Shown one piece after another: positions 1-8,648 of a stretch of DNA of 22,787 nt. The translations under genes were made by a program, and so were the position numbers. The notes under the pieces are model-generated. The model saw only the letters and a list, made by a program, of their open reading frames with translations. It was not told where the DNA came from and did not search any database. Origin of the DNA: Chara braunii (Eukaryota > Streptophyta > Charophyceae > Charales > Characeae). The first letter of the stretch is position 1; each line of letters opens with the position of its first letter. Where the stretch lies: positions 2,056,658 through 2,079,444 of the forward strand of contig BFEA01000113.1 of assembly GCA_003427395.1 (NCBI GenBank), given 5' to 3'.

Positions 1-51
<51 letters not shown>
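1..51. repeat. (GA)n microsatellite
   Basis: About 25 uninterrupted GA dinucleotides open the window. The true length is unknown because the window starts inside the run. It is the first of many GA/CT tracts here. Confidence 0.97.
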
Positions 52-54
<3 letters not shown>

Positions 55-560
55 GAAAAATGACAACTGCTGCACTCAAGAACATTTGCAAGTCTGAACT
101 GGCTCCTATGTTTCCAAAATTGGAAATATGTTTTGTTGGTGTCTTCCGTTTGCAATGAACCCAGTCAGATAGAAAGCTCGTCAATGTCGGAACACAGAAT
201 GTCTTGGCGCAGTTTCAATGTCTCCAAAATCGTACATGTACTCAACTAGACCAAGGTCTCGTGACCAGAGAGGAGCCAGATGGGAGGGAGAAGAGACTTA
301 GAGGAGAAAGTACCCATCAGCTCAGCAGATAGATCTCCCTCGCTAGCCTAATCCTCCTTCGGGCATCCCCTACTTGCCACATCGGCAGACTCTCTCTTCT
401 GACACGCTCTGACAATGAGCAGATCTCATCAGTGCGCACAGACTCCTCTGCAGACGAACAGCAATGCGCAATGTCAACACGAACGCAGACAGGTAAGCTT
501 TCCTTACGATAAACCATTCCCATAGCCCTGATCCTCCTCCTCGCTAGCATCCCATCATTG
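52..560. other. No recognisable gene; mixed unique sequence
   Basis: Mixed-composition sequence. The only structure seen is a short repeat: CTCGCTAGC near 349 and again near 540, each close to a CCT-rich run. A CAGGTAAG string near 490 resembles a splice donor, but I found no open frame supporting an exon. The 77-codon open frame on the minus strand owes part of its length to the short repeat. Confidence 0.5.
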
Positions 561-2130
561 TCGTAGACAGTGTGGCGAGAGCGACCTCAGCGTAATCACA
601 TGTCCAGCTGGTGCCGTAGACAGAAAAGGTGCCAGCACCCAAGTAGCAGTCTCGTGTCATCGCATCAGTGTAGTGCCAGCGTCAAGCCACCATCAAGCTA
701 TTTTACAGCAAGCGTCCAGCAGCGTCAAGAAACAAGTGCACGACTGAATGTCGGTCAGGAGAGGCTGGGTCAACATATAGTGTTGACTCCGGGCTACCAG
801 CCTCTGGTGTCTCAGATATGATGGCCAGATTGTCTCGCAGCCAATGACCTGGATCCCATACAGTTGCAGATTCCCACTTGGGCTCGATTCTCAACAGATA
901 CCTGCAAAGTGTATGTGTTTGATCGCTGGCCTGGACTGGGTTCATTTTGACTTGGACTCGTGAGCGTGAATTTCTGAGCTGCTGTTGACTTTCCACGGTA
1001 AATTGATGCCCGTTGCGCCTCTGAAGGCCAGTTTTTGGCTCAGGTGCCCCACCGTAGCAGGCCTTCATTCAGGCAATTTTCATGACTTGGGCATGGTCGG
1101 TGACCCCTATTTCGGCCCTTAGACCAAAATGACGACCCATAGCCCACGACTGTTGCATGATTTGGCTGAGGTATTGCCTGTTTTTTATCTCCAAGTTTTC
1201 TTATTAACACTTGCCCGCTTCTCTTCAAGATGCATTTCGATGTAACATTGTGGAATTTCGACGTTGCTTACCTTCTCTGTTCCTCTACTCTGATGGGCAG
1301 CCGTCGATGATCTTTATTTCTTTGCCGGTATTGTTCGAAGTTGAATTGGATGTTGTTGCAATTTTCCCACTAGCCAGTCGCCAGCGCTGTAAATGTTTCC
1401 GATAAGTGCAAACTGTCGCCACTCCCCCATGCTCAAAACACCTTGCTTCTCCCTCTTCTCATCGGTAAGCATGCATGAAGTTAACGGAATACGATGTCGG
1501 CCGGCTGCCTAGCAGCCGAGTGCCCCTTTTCACCGAGCAAAAGAAATTTCTCGGATATTTTTTCTTTGTTTTTGCATATTTTAATGTATGGATGCATATG
1601 AATGAGGGGTTTGCGGGATCTTGTTTTTTTTTTTCCTTTTTCAAGACTACTTGGGCCTGGTCGCAAGAGGGGTCGGTCGCGGAGACGGACCTTGGTATGG
1701 TGATCAGTTCGGTACGATGGCTTTGATGCGGTCGTTACGACATAGCAATCAGTTACGGCGTGCTGGTTGGCTTGATATGAACGACTTATGTGTGGTACTG
1801 CCAATGAAGGAACTATAAACAGCCACATGTTCCAAGCAGGGTCGATCTGCCCTGCAAGACCGTGCCCTCCTCTGGAGGTCCGAATGAGTTTCCCCATAGA
1901 GGAAGGGGTGTATAAGCTGCATAAAATCCCTCTTCGTGAGAAAAGAAACGGAGGGGCAGCTACTTATCAAATAGAGGCAGGAACCGAACATATGATGGGA
2001 AACAATGTGGGGAGAATGGAGCTAGCTGAATTCCAGCTCCAACTGTCGGGGTTCGGGTATGGCAAGGAGGGGAAGCCAGGCGAAGGTGATCCGACCGGAA
2101 AACGAGGAAAGGACGGGATTTGCAGATGAG
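561..2130. other. No confident gene; balanced composition, possibly decayed coding DNA
   Basis: Base composition is even and there is little simple repeat apart from a poly-T near 1624-1633. Open frames occur on both strands, the longest being 121 codons on the minus strand (703-1068). None shows a motif I recognise, and the opposite strand is open over similar lengths (570-821). From about 1860 the plus strand becomes steadily richer in purines. I treat the stretch as intergenic or as old, unrecognised mobile DNA. Confidence 0.4.
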
Positions 2131-2265
2131 GGAAAGAGGAGAATAGATCAGAGGTAAGAAGAGAAGGGGAAAAAGGGAGGGAAATCGAAGGCAGTGATGG
2201 GCGTCGGGAGGAAGGCAAGAAAATGAGTTGAAGGGGAAAGAGGACTTTGACCGAACGGTTGCAGA

Positions 2266-2553
2266 CAAACGCTTGCAAGCAAAGTTCTTGATAACTGTCA
2301 GTGCGAAAAAGGAGGGGCACCAGTAGAATCGAAAAGGACGACGCGCGAGTCTGGGATGCATCGAGATTGGGAGATAGGACAGATGCAGACGCTAACAAGA
2401 CCAAGGCAACAAGACCGTGCAAGCGAAGTTTTTGATAACTATCATTGCGGCAAGCGAAGGGCACCAGTGGAATCGAAAAGGAGGATGCGCAAGTCTCGGA
2501 TGCACCGACCTCGGAAAACGGGCTAGATACAGACGCTACGAAGAACCAGATAG
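2266..2553. repeat. 144-bp tandem duplication, two diverged copies
   Basis: Copy 1 (2266-2409) and copy 2 (2410-2553) align with an exact 144-bp offset. Anchors are GATAACT at 2290 and 2434, CACCAG at 2318 and 2462, and CAGACGCTA near both 3' ends. Over the best 120 columns I count 26 substitutions (about 78% identity) and no insertions or deletions. The period is a multiple of three, so one minus-strand frame stays open across both copies, but mismatches are spread over all three codon positions (11, 6 and 9), which does not support coding constraint. A weak third start may lie near 2553. Confidence 0.85.
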
Positions 2554-3029
2554 CAAGCAAGAAAGTTGTGATTGGGGAAGGCTGGCGCGCGCAAGGACAC
2601 TTGAGGCCGGAGGTTCTTGTTGCAGTGGTTTCGAGGGAGGAGATTAAGATCCGGAGGAGGAGTGGGAATGCACCGTTATTGGTCAGAATGGGACGGGCGA
2701 AGGATTGCAGGTAAGAAGGGGAAAACGACGATAGGAGTGGGGAAAGTCAACGACAAAATTCTGAAGTTTTGGGGAATGGCGCGAAAAATCGAAGATGTGA
2801 CTGGTGGAGGAGGAAGGAGGAGAAAGTAGAGGAGAATTCAGTAAGGGACGGGGAGTATAAAAGAGGTGAGGGAGAAGAAAAGATTGGGGGATCGGTGGTA
2901 TGCGCTCATGACACCGGACATATGGAGGAGTTCTTCGAAGCGCACGGTTTTCACGCCGGCATCAGTGAGAGAGCGAGAGTCGGGAGGGCGAGAGGTTAGA
3001 GAGACAGAGGGAGAAAAAAGGAAGCGATG

Positions 3030-3610
3030 AGAGGAGCGTTCGGAGAGCGCGTCAACGCTTGATATTGGACCAACGTCGGTGAGAGAGGAGCGAAAGAGCG
3101 AACGAGGGAGAGAGAGAAGGAGAGGCAGAGGAAGCGAGGAGAGGAGCGTTCGGAAAGTGCATCAACGCTCGATATTGGACTAACGTCGGAGAGAGACAGG
3201 GAGCGAAAGAGCGAACGCGGGAGAGAGAGAGGGAGAGGCAGAGGAAGCGAGGAGAGGAGTGCTTTGAGAGCCTGTCAGCGCTCGATATGTTGGACCAACG
3301 TCTAAGAGAGAGAGGGAGAGAGAGGGAGAGAGAGGGAGCGAAAGAGCGAACGATGGAGAGAGGGAGGGAGGCAGGGGGGACAAAGGAGGAGTGTTCGGAC
3401 CAGCGCTCGACTTCGGACCGACGTCGGAGTGAGAAAAAGAGAGAGAGAGAGGGGGCGAACGAGCGGACGAGGAAGAGAGAGGGAGAGGGAGGGGCAACGA
3501 AGGAGGTGCGCGCTCGGAGCACTTGACAACAGTCGATATAGAACCATTGTCTGAGTGATAGAGGGAGAGAAAGCAAGCGAGCGAACAATATAGAGAGAGA
3601 CAGAAAGATA
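3030..3610. repeat. Degenerate 110-126-bp tandem array, about five units
   Basis: Each unit has a complex core (CGCTCGATATTGGACCAACG and variants) followed by a variable GA-rich stretch with GAGCGAAAGAGCGAAC. Core anchors lie at 3061, 3171, 3284, 3409 and 3535, giving spacings of 110, 113, 125 and 126. The growth in spacing comes from expansion of the GA-rich part. A poorer copy may precede it near 2906. No coding role is suggested. Confidence 0.8.
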
Positions 3611-4022
3611 GAGTGGGAGGAAGCGGCCTTCAATGAGGGCGAGACAAGAGCTCTAGGCAAGCAGCTACTGAGAAAACGGTTGTGAGAGCAGACGCCTGAG
3701 CGAAAGAGAAATAGAGAGAGTTAGGGAGAGAGAGAGGCTCGGGGTGCTGAGGCGGGACGAACCCCGCACATCGAGGTAAGAACTGAAGAGGAGAGGGAGG
3801 AAGAAGGTCAGGGGGAACGGCAACGGGACCAACGGGTCACGAGTGGAGCTCGAGAGAGAGAGGAGAAAGGGAAGAAGGGAGGGAGCAAGAGAAGGATGAA
3901 GAGCTGAAAGAGGGGGTGGGAGGCCTCGTGGCTGCGCCTCTTCCGTTCCCCGGTGCGCCCTCACTCTATGCGTCGGGCTCGGTTCTGAGGACGGGTGCGC
4001 GGAGAATTCTTGGGCCTCCTTT

Positions 4023-4028
<6 letters not shown>

Positions 4029-4064
<36 letters not shown>
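4029..4064. repeat. (AG)18 microsatellite
   Basis: An uninterrupted AG run of 36 bases closes the purine-rich block and is followed by a short G-rich tail. Confidence 0.97.
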
Positions 4065-4067
<3 letters not shown>

Positions 4068-4070
4068 GGG

Positions 4071-4759
4071 GGTGTAGGGGGACGAGACTGAAACTCAGGA
4101 TTTCTTTTTCTAGGTATACAGTGGTTGGTGCTGTCCTTTTTTTGCAATGAAGGGGTAGGGAAGAGCTAAGATGGTTCTCCGGTCTTGGGCAACGGCTGGA
4201 TTAGTAGAAAACTAAGTCGGGGAGCGCTCTTTTTTCATTTATGTGAATGGGGTGTTCCTTTTGAACGTGTTCGTCCTCAAATGCAGAGTCAACTCGACTG
4301 CGCCAACCGAAGATGTTGAATGCAGAGAGCACATGTGTGTGAGAGAGAGAGGGGGGGGGCGGTGGCAGCGATTGCACGTGTGCACAATAGACTCTGGACT
4401 TCCTTCAAGATTGCAGCCTGTGTCTGGTCGGGCTCCAGGGTGCAATGCTGAGACGAGTCAAGTCAGAGGAGAGCTGTCGTCGCATCCCTTCCCTTGTTCC
4501 TTTCGTGTGTGCATCTGGCTAGCTCATTGCTTGTGCCGCATGAGAAGATACAGTGACCTCATTCTCATTCTCCTTTTTTTTTTTTTGTCTTGTGTGAAGA
4601 GCCTTCTGAAAACGGTGAGGGTGAGGGGCAAGACGAGAATAAAGGACTGAAGAGAAAGGAAGGAAAAGCGAAAGTAAGAAGACCAAAAATGGGGGAGGTA
4701 GTGAGACCGGCCTGTAACACAGACTCGACCCGGGCGAAAGCGACATGGGCATGATCGGA
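4071..4759. other. No recognisable gene upstream of element P
   Basis: Mixed sequence with several short simple tracts: a T8 at 4137-4144, a GTGTGAGAGAGA-to-G8 transition near 4335-4358, and a T12 near 4575-4586. Short open frames on both strands have no recognisable motif. Part of this stretch may be the outer portion of the LTR listed next, whose left edge I cannot fix. Confidence 0.45.
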
Positions 4760-5150
4760 GGGCTGCAATGCTAGTAATGTAAGTCGGACGACACTGCGTT
4801 GATGAGTGCTGCGGGATCTGGGTGGTCCCGAAAAGTTGACTGTACTCTGGCGCGGCTAGCGGCCGTGAGGAGCTGCGGGCTCGACTAAAAACTTTCAGAT
4901 TGTCCTCGTTTTTCCTACCCTTTTCCAGTTTGTGCCTGCGCCCTACGGGAAAACTAGTGCCATCGGGGACGCGCCTGAGAAGGGAGAGGGAAACTAGCAA
5001 AAATGGAGGACCGGCGTAAGGTGGGCTGACAAGGGTTGAGCCGCGCTGAGAGGCACGCCGGACACTCGTAAGCGGAAAACTAGGTTGGACGGGGCGGTCA
5101 CGGAGGAGAAGCAGAGGAGGCAGGAAGTAGTGGAAGCGCCCCGCATGACA
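4760..5150 (+). mobile_element. 5' LTR (inner part) of retroelement P
   Basis: The sequence ends in TGACA at 5150, followed by the spacer AAT and a tRNA-Asp-type primer-binding site, which is the expected layout at the inner edge of a 5' LTR. Three copies of GGAAAACTAG or its one-base-shorter form lie at 4948-4957, 4989-4997 and 5074-5083 and could be LTR-internal control repeats. I see no matching 3' LTR in the window, so the left boundary is a guess and no target-site duplication can be given. The LTR itself shows no clear similarity to that of element M although the internal regions match. Confidence 0.5.
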
Positions 5151-5153
5151 AAT

Positions 5154-5171
5154 TGGCGTCGTTGCTGGGGA
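5154..5171 (+). other. Primer-binding site of element P (tRNA-Asp type)
   Basis: The 18 bases TGGCGTCGTTGCTGGGGA match the complement of the 3' end of plant tRNA-Asp (TGGCGCCGTTGCCGGGGA) with two mismatches. This primer site is common in plant Ty3-type LTR retrotransposons. It sits three bases inside the LTR end, the same spacing as in element M. Confidence 0.75.
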
Positions 5172-5744
5172 TGGGTTTCTTCTAACAACCTTGGTTGGCC
5201 CAAGGAACGTGGGATCAGAAAGGAGGAGTGGATAGGCAGCGACAAGTGTGACAGGGAGCAATAAGTGTGACAGGCATCAACAGGCAGCGACTTCGACTTC
5301 TATGAAATTTTCAGACTTATGTGAGTTTCATCCAACTTTGACCTTTGGACCTAAACGGCGCGATTTCGGGGTCACAGTGTTTTTCTTCGGCTATCGATTT
5401 TGGAAGGGATACTCGGCCTCGACAGTCATGAGAACGGTCAGCGGCTGCTCCCCAGACAAGGATTTTCCGTTGTTGGGGTGGTCTTGGGTGGGGGTATAAG
5501 GGACTTGTTTTTTGCAGGTTCGCGCCGGCCCCGCTTGCAGATCCAAGAATTCAGATCAGATTGCCCTGGGGTATGTTTTTTTTGCTATGTTTATTTTATG
5601 AAAAAGTAAAAATAAGAGAGTAAAGGTTTTGCTTTCGGTTGTGTGGATCAAATGAGGGGGGAAATTAACAAAAGAAGTGGGGTGGTCTCACGTGAGAATC
5701 GGGTCAGTGGGTCGGCACGTGGGGTAGAAACCAATAACCTCTAA
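5172..5744 (+). mobile_element. Leader/internal 5' region of retroelement P
   Basis: After the primer site the sequence aligns in blocks to the minus-strand leader of element M (15328 down to about 14803). Shared blocks include GTGTGACAGGG, a TTTTGCAGGT segment near 5514, a GAGAGTAAAG segment near 5616 and an AATGAGG segment near 5650. Small local direct repeats (AAGTGTGACAGG twice, 5254-5277) lie early in the leader. The TTTTGCAG before the GC-rich stretch looks like a splice acceptor in both elements, but this is only a pattern match. No long open frame is present. Confidence 0.6.
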
Positions 5745-5879
5745 GGGAGGACGGTTCGGGGAATACCTTCTGTTTGGGATCCAAGGGGGTTGATTCCGAG
5801 AGAATGGGCCTTGCCTATCGTTCGTGATCCTCAGGGCCTGACGGCAAGACCCGTGGGTACCGGCCTACCTGCCACTTGA
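5745..5879 (+). pseudogene. Retroelement P coding remnant (44 codons, shared with element M)
   Basis: A frame opens directly after a TAA (5742-5744) and ends at TGA (5877-5879); it has no ATG. Codons 6-33 match the element M product almost fully (the shared core contains GIPSVWDPRGLIPRE). Comparing the 28 aligned codons by eye, 11 differ synonymously and 3 change the residue, so this block evolved as protein-coding sequence. Upstream, the P frame is broken relative to M by a TAG and a length difference that is not a multiple of three, so P is probably a decayed copy. After the shared core the two sequences diverge. The likely role is the N-terminal part of an element protein (gag or a leader ORF), but I do not recognise the domain. 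Confidence 0.6.
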
Positions 5880-6146
5880 GTGTTTTCCCCGCCGCGACCC
5901 TTAATGTCACGGCTACAGGTAAGCACCGGCCTTCGGGGCCTTCTGACCTACCAAGTGCCTTTGCGGGTCACACACACGCTCAAGCCGACAAAGCACTCAG
6001 ACAGGCACACATACCAGCAAGCGTGCACATACTCAGACTTACAAGACGGGCTTGGGCCGCTGGTCGGACTGGGCCCCGGTACTGTATTTGTACTTGGACT
6101 GCTCCTGTTTTATTCAAAGCAGGAGTTAGCGTAGTAGGTTTTTGTA
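5880..6146 (+). other. No confident gene; donor-like site and CA-rich tract
   Basis: A CTACAGGTAAGC donor-like string lies near 5913-5924. A loosely CA-rich stretch (about 5966-6030) follows. A frame remains open from 5876 to 6253 (125 codons), but it has no recognisable motif and runs through hairpins and tRNA-like sequence, so I do not call it a gene. Confidence 0.4.
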
Positions 6147-6216
6147 TCGATTGCCAATCGACGGGCTCGAGGATCGAGTCCGCCTGCCTGTGGGATAGCT
6201 CCTTTTGGAAGGAGCT
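6147..6216. repeat. Three consecutive perfect hairpins
   Basis: Within 70 bases there are three separate perfect inverted repeats: TCGATTG/CAATCGA (6147-6153, 6155-6161, one-base loop), CTCGA/TCGAG (6166-6170, 6174-6178, three-base loop) and AGCTCCTT/AAGGAGCT (6197-6204, 6209-6216, four-base loop). Together they suggest a folded DNA or RNA element. They sit about 45 bases from a tRNA-like 3' half on the opposite strand, so they may belong to the same small repeat. Confidence 0.65.
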
Positions 6217-6261
6217 CAGTTATAGGCCACAGACATCTTATTTCCGACCCTGAGTTTGGCT

Positions 6262-6287
6262 GCGGGGCTTGAACCCGTGACCTCAGG
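6262..6287 (-). pseudogene. tRNA 3'-half relic (T-arm / B-box)
   Basis: Read on the minus strand this gives GAGGTCACGGGTTCAAGCCC and continues into CCGC. It resembles a tRNA variable loop plus T-arm: the loop TTCAAGC is closed by four good pairs and one mismatch, and the B-box GGTTCAAGCCC is close to consensus. I could not find a matching acceptor stem or an A-box, so it is not an intact tRNA. It may be part of a tRNA-derived SINE or a decayed tRNA gene. Confidence 0.35.
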
Positions 6288-6369
6288 GTTAGAATTAGAG
6301 GGAGTTAGTTAGTTAGCTGGTCTGCACGACACTTGGCAGTCTAGGGTAGTTGGCAGTTAGATGTTCGTT

Positions 6370-6462
6370 AGATTTTGTTCTTTTATTTTCTTTTTGGATT
6401 TTTATTTTATTTCTTGTTGAATTATTTTTCTCTTTTTTTTTTTTTCTTTTTTTTTTTTTTGA
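6370..6462. repeat. T-rich homopolymer tract
   Basis: A T-rich stretch contains two near-perfect T runs of 13 bases (6434-6446) and 14 bases (6448-6461). Read on the minus strand it could be an old poly-A tail, but I found no retroposed body attached. Confidence 0.7.
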
Positions 6463-6591
6463 ACAAGGCTCCAATCTATTCGTGGGGAGCAACACGTGAT
6501 GGGTGCCCCGAATTTCGGGCAAATTCATTCTCGGAAAGAATTTCGATCCCGCCACTACCTCGACTAAGCAGGGTCTACCTGCGACACGGAG

Positions 6592-6735
6592 AGGATCATT
6601 CTCGCAGGGAACGGAACACCGCTCGCAGGGAGTAACCAACGAGCGAGCGGGGAACAACGGAGGGGAGCGTTCTCACGGAGGAACTGAGCACCCCACGCAG
6701 GAAGTAACCAGCGAGCGAGCGGGGAGCAACGAAGA
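6592..6735. repeat. About 72-bp tandem duplication
   Basis: Two copies, 6592-6663 and 6664-6735, share AGTAACCA (6631 and 6703) followed by CGAGCGAGCGGGG, and GGA-CTTCTC-like starts at 6593 and 6664. One single-base length difference lies between these anchors. The following purine-rich stretch to about 7100 yields Glu/Lys/Arg-rich or Leu/Ser-rich open frames that I regard as compositional. Confidence 0.7.
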
Positions 6736-6748
6736 GAATGCGCGAGGA

Positions 6749-6769
6749 GAAGAAGAAGAAGAAGAAGAA

Positions 6770-6790
<21 letters not shown>
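6749..6790. repeat. (GAA)14 microsatellite
   Basis: Fourteen GAA triplets produce a poly-Glu run in one plus frame and a poly-Leu run on the minus strand. Shorter GAA/AGG runs continue to about 7100, so there is no non-simple sequence between 6740 and 7100. Confidence 0.95.
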
Positions 6791-6800
<10 letters not shown>

Positions 6801-7129
6801 GAGGAGGAGCGAGGAGAGGTAGGAGGTTGCATGGAAGAGGTGAGGCGCAACTAGGAGAGTGAGAGGCGCCTCGGGGGGAAAGCGAAAGGGAGAAGTCGCG
6901 CAGAGAGGTAGCGCACGCCAGCTACAAAGGAGATGGCCGTGCGGAGAAGGGTGGAACGCACGGGGAAAGTGGAAGGAGGAGGAGCGGGAGAAGCAGTGGT
7001 ATGGGAAGAAGAAGATGAAGGAGAAGAAAGGAGGAAGAAGGCGAAGGAGAGAGGAGGAGAAGAAGAAGATGGAGAGAAAGGAGAGAAGAAGGGAAAGGGA
7101 TAAAAGCGACTTACCTTCTCCTTTGGCAG

Positions 7130-7266
7130 CCGATAATGGTGACAATCCAGGCGTGGGTTTTGGGACCGTGTATCTCAGTTACGAGATACTCTTTGCGACG
7201 TGCCTTGATTGGTTCCCCTGGTTGCAGGGGTATAATGCCGACGGCGACGAAGAGAGCGACCTACAG
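7130..7266 (+). CDS. Candidate internal exon, function unknown
   Basis: The segment is bounded by a good acceptor (a pyrimidine tract ending in TTTGGCAG at 7129) and a consensus donor (CAG then GTAAGT at 7267). One frame is open across all 137 bases, giving two bases plus 45 codons and ending in phase 0. The peptide has a natural composition: a Gly/Val start, a hydrophobic aromatic middle (EILFATCLDWFPWL) and an acidic end (DGDEESDLQ). I recognise no domain. No partner exon can be paired with confidence: upstream is GAA-rich simple sequence and downstream is a microsatellite-laden intron-like stretch. Two inverted repeats inside it (GTATCTC/GAGATAC at 7170-7189, CCCCTG/CAGGGG near 7216-7231) leave open a structural rather than coding explanation. 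Confidence 0.35.
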
Positions 7267-7314
7267 GTAAGTCTCCAACCCGGCAACTGCCCTGTCGTTA
7301 CTTCCATCGATAGG

Positions 7315-7369
<55 letters not shown>

Positions 7370-7521
7370 ATAAATAAATAAATAAAAATTGAATAAATCT
7401 ACCTCTAAAACAAGGATCCATACACCATTATTTCTATGTGAATGTGTGTGTAAGTGTGCGTGCGTGTGTGTGAGTGTATACGTTTGTGTATGTGTGTGTG
7501 AGAGAGAGAGAGAGAGAGATG
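7267..7521 (+). repeat. Intron-like repeat, copy 1, with TA/TAAA/GT/GA microsatellites
   Basis: The stretch starts with GTAAGTCTCC and shares an ordered series of short blocks with the stretch at 8374-8545: CGATAGGAT, CTAAAACA, a TACAC segment, then a TGTGTG tract passing into GAGAGA. It holds a (TA)n run (about 7319-7364), (TAAA)n (7368-7386), a GT-rich stretch (7440-7498) and (GA)n (7499-7519). The order of blocks is conserved while the microsatellite lengths differ. Confidence 0.6.
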
Positions 7522-8157
7522 CGGGAGGGAGATCGACTTTCCTCATTAAAAAAGAATCGGGCTGGCATTGTGGCTAGATACGGTGCAAGAGAGGAGGTGC
7601 CCAAAGAAAGGAAGGTGATTGCGTGGTAGAGGGAGTGCGCAAGAAGAAGAGGAAAAAGGGAAGAAGAAGAAGAAGAAGAAGAAGAAGGAGCGGGCAGCCA
7701 TAGCAGAGCTGCGCTGCTGTGCGCTGGATGGGGCGCATAGTGGTTCTTGGGTGCATGTGCCATTTGTGAGTTGGGGAACGAGGTTGTGAGTGAGGCGAGA
7801 GACATACCTGGTGCTGGAAAGCGTGCGACATTGGTCGCTGTATGCTCGTGCTTCGGAAAGTTGTTGTCGTCAACATTCAACATTGTAGTCTAGGCTAGAT
7901 AGGATCTGCCATCTGTAGTCTGGGCGCCGAGCGGCAGATAGGATATCAACATTGGCTTTTCATTGATGATGATGATGAGACTTTACCAGCATTGTCAATT
8001 TTGAGCTCTTGGTGTCTTCTTATTTGGTGAAACTCGTGATGCAATTTTGTTGTTGGTTTGAGGTCACGACTATCTGGTCTTTGTGTATATGATGCTAGTT
8101 GATTGCTGAAGTTCGCTATTGCTCATTTTCCTTGCACTATTGATGTTGTTCTTGTTA

Positions 8158-8158
<1 letters not shown>
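7522..8158. other. No confident gene; GAA tract and a short direct/inverted repeat
   Basis: Contains an (AGA)n run at about 7661-7687 and a (GAT)n run near 7966-7978. Near 7885-7950 GTAGTCT-GATAGGAT motifs occur twice and ATCTGCC pairs with GGCAGAT about 30 bases on. A minus-strand donor-like GTATGTCT lies near 7807. Open frames here have no recognisable motif. Confidence 0.45.

Positions 8159-8199
<41 letters not shown>
8159..8199. repeat. (TTA/ATT)n microsatellite
   Basis: About 13 TTA triplets, which give a poly-Leu run in one plus frame. No gene is implied. Confidence 0.95.
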
Positions 8200-8373
8200 C
8201 GTTATTAATTCTACTATTATTTACCTACCTGCATCCGTATGCGAGGATGGAGACTTGTCGGGTGCGTGATGCATCCGCCGACAATGTTGCGGGGATGACC
8301 CGTTGTCCGCCCCGACTTGTTGGGATGCACGCTCGTGCCTCTCCTGTCTCATGCTGTGGGTTGTTGTGCAGCG

Positions 8374-8545
8374 TGAAGGTAAGTCTCCGATCACGGCTGG
8401 TTCCATGGTAATTCCTACGATAGGATGAGCAAAATCCAATGAATCTATTGCTAAAACATTGAAGTATACACTACTACGTTTACGTGTGTGTATGTGTGAG
8501 TCTGTGTGTGTGTGTGAGTGATAGAGAGAGAGAGATAGACACAGA
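8374..8545 (+). repeat. Intron-like repeat, copy 2
   Basis: Begins GTAAGTCTCC after GTGAAG, then shares TACGATAGGAT, GCTAAAACA, TATACAC and a TGTGTG-to-GAGAGA transition with copy 1 at 7267-7521, but lacks the TA expansion. If it is an intron, an acceptor-like CTATCTACAG at 8637-8646 could end it. Purine/CA-rich simple sequence fills 8520-8630. Confidence 0.55.
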
Positions 8546-8648
8546 GAAGGACAGAGAAGGACAAAGACAGACAGACGAACAAACAATAGACAGAAACATA
8601 CAAACGAATGTAACACATATACACACACGCTACACTCTATCTACAGCT

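Larger units (their letters stand above)
2131..4070. repeat. Long purine-rich (+ strand) block
   Basis: For nearly 2 kb the plus strand is dominated by G and A (GAGA, GGAGG, GAAAG), so the minus strand is a polypyrimidine strand. Long minus-strand open frames here (for example 3052-3660) are runs of Ser, Leu, Pro and Phe and reflect this composition, not genes. The block contains the 144-bp duplication and the 110-126-bp array listed separately. Confidence 0.8.

Noticed and set aside
2266-2409. A conserved plus-strand coding repeat
   Set aside because: Mismatches between the two copies fall in all three codon positions (11, 6, 9), as expected without selection.
1967-2560. 197-codon minus-strand frame with an internal 48-residue repeat and hydrophobic start
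   Set aside because: The repeat is the 144-bp duplication; its substitutions are not biased to third codon positions, and the rest is Ser/Leu/Pro-rich by composition.
3052-3660. 202-codon minus-strand Ser/Leu/Pro-rich frame
   Set aside because: It is a direct product of GA-rich tandem repeats.
6262-6340. Functional tRNA gene
   Set aside because: Only the T-arm half is recognisable; there is no matching acceptor stem, D-arm or anticodon arm.
6564-7145. 193-codon minus-strand frame with a long Leu run
   Set aside because: It is the complement of (GAA)n and other purine-rich sequence; the repeated peptide inside it is the 72-bp duplication.
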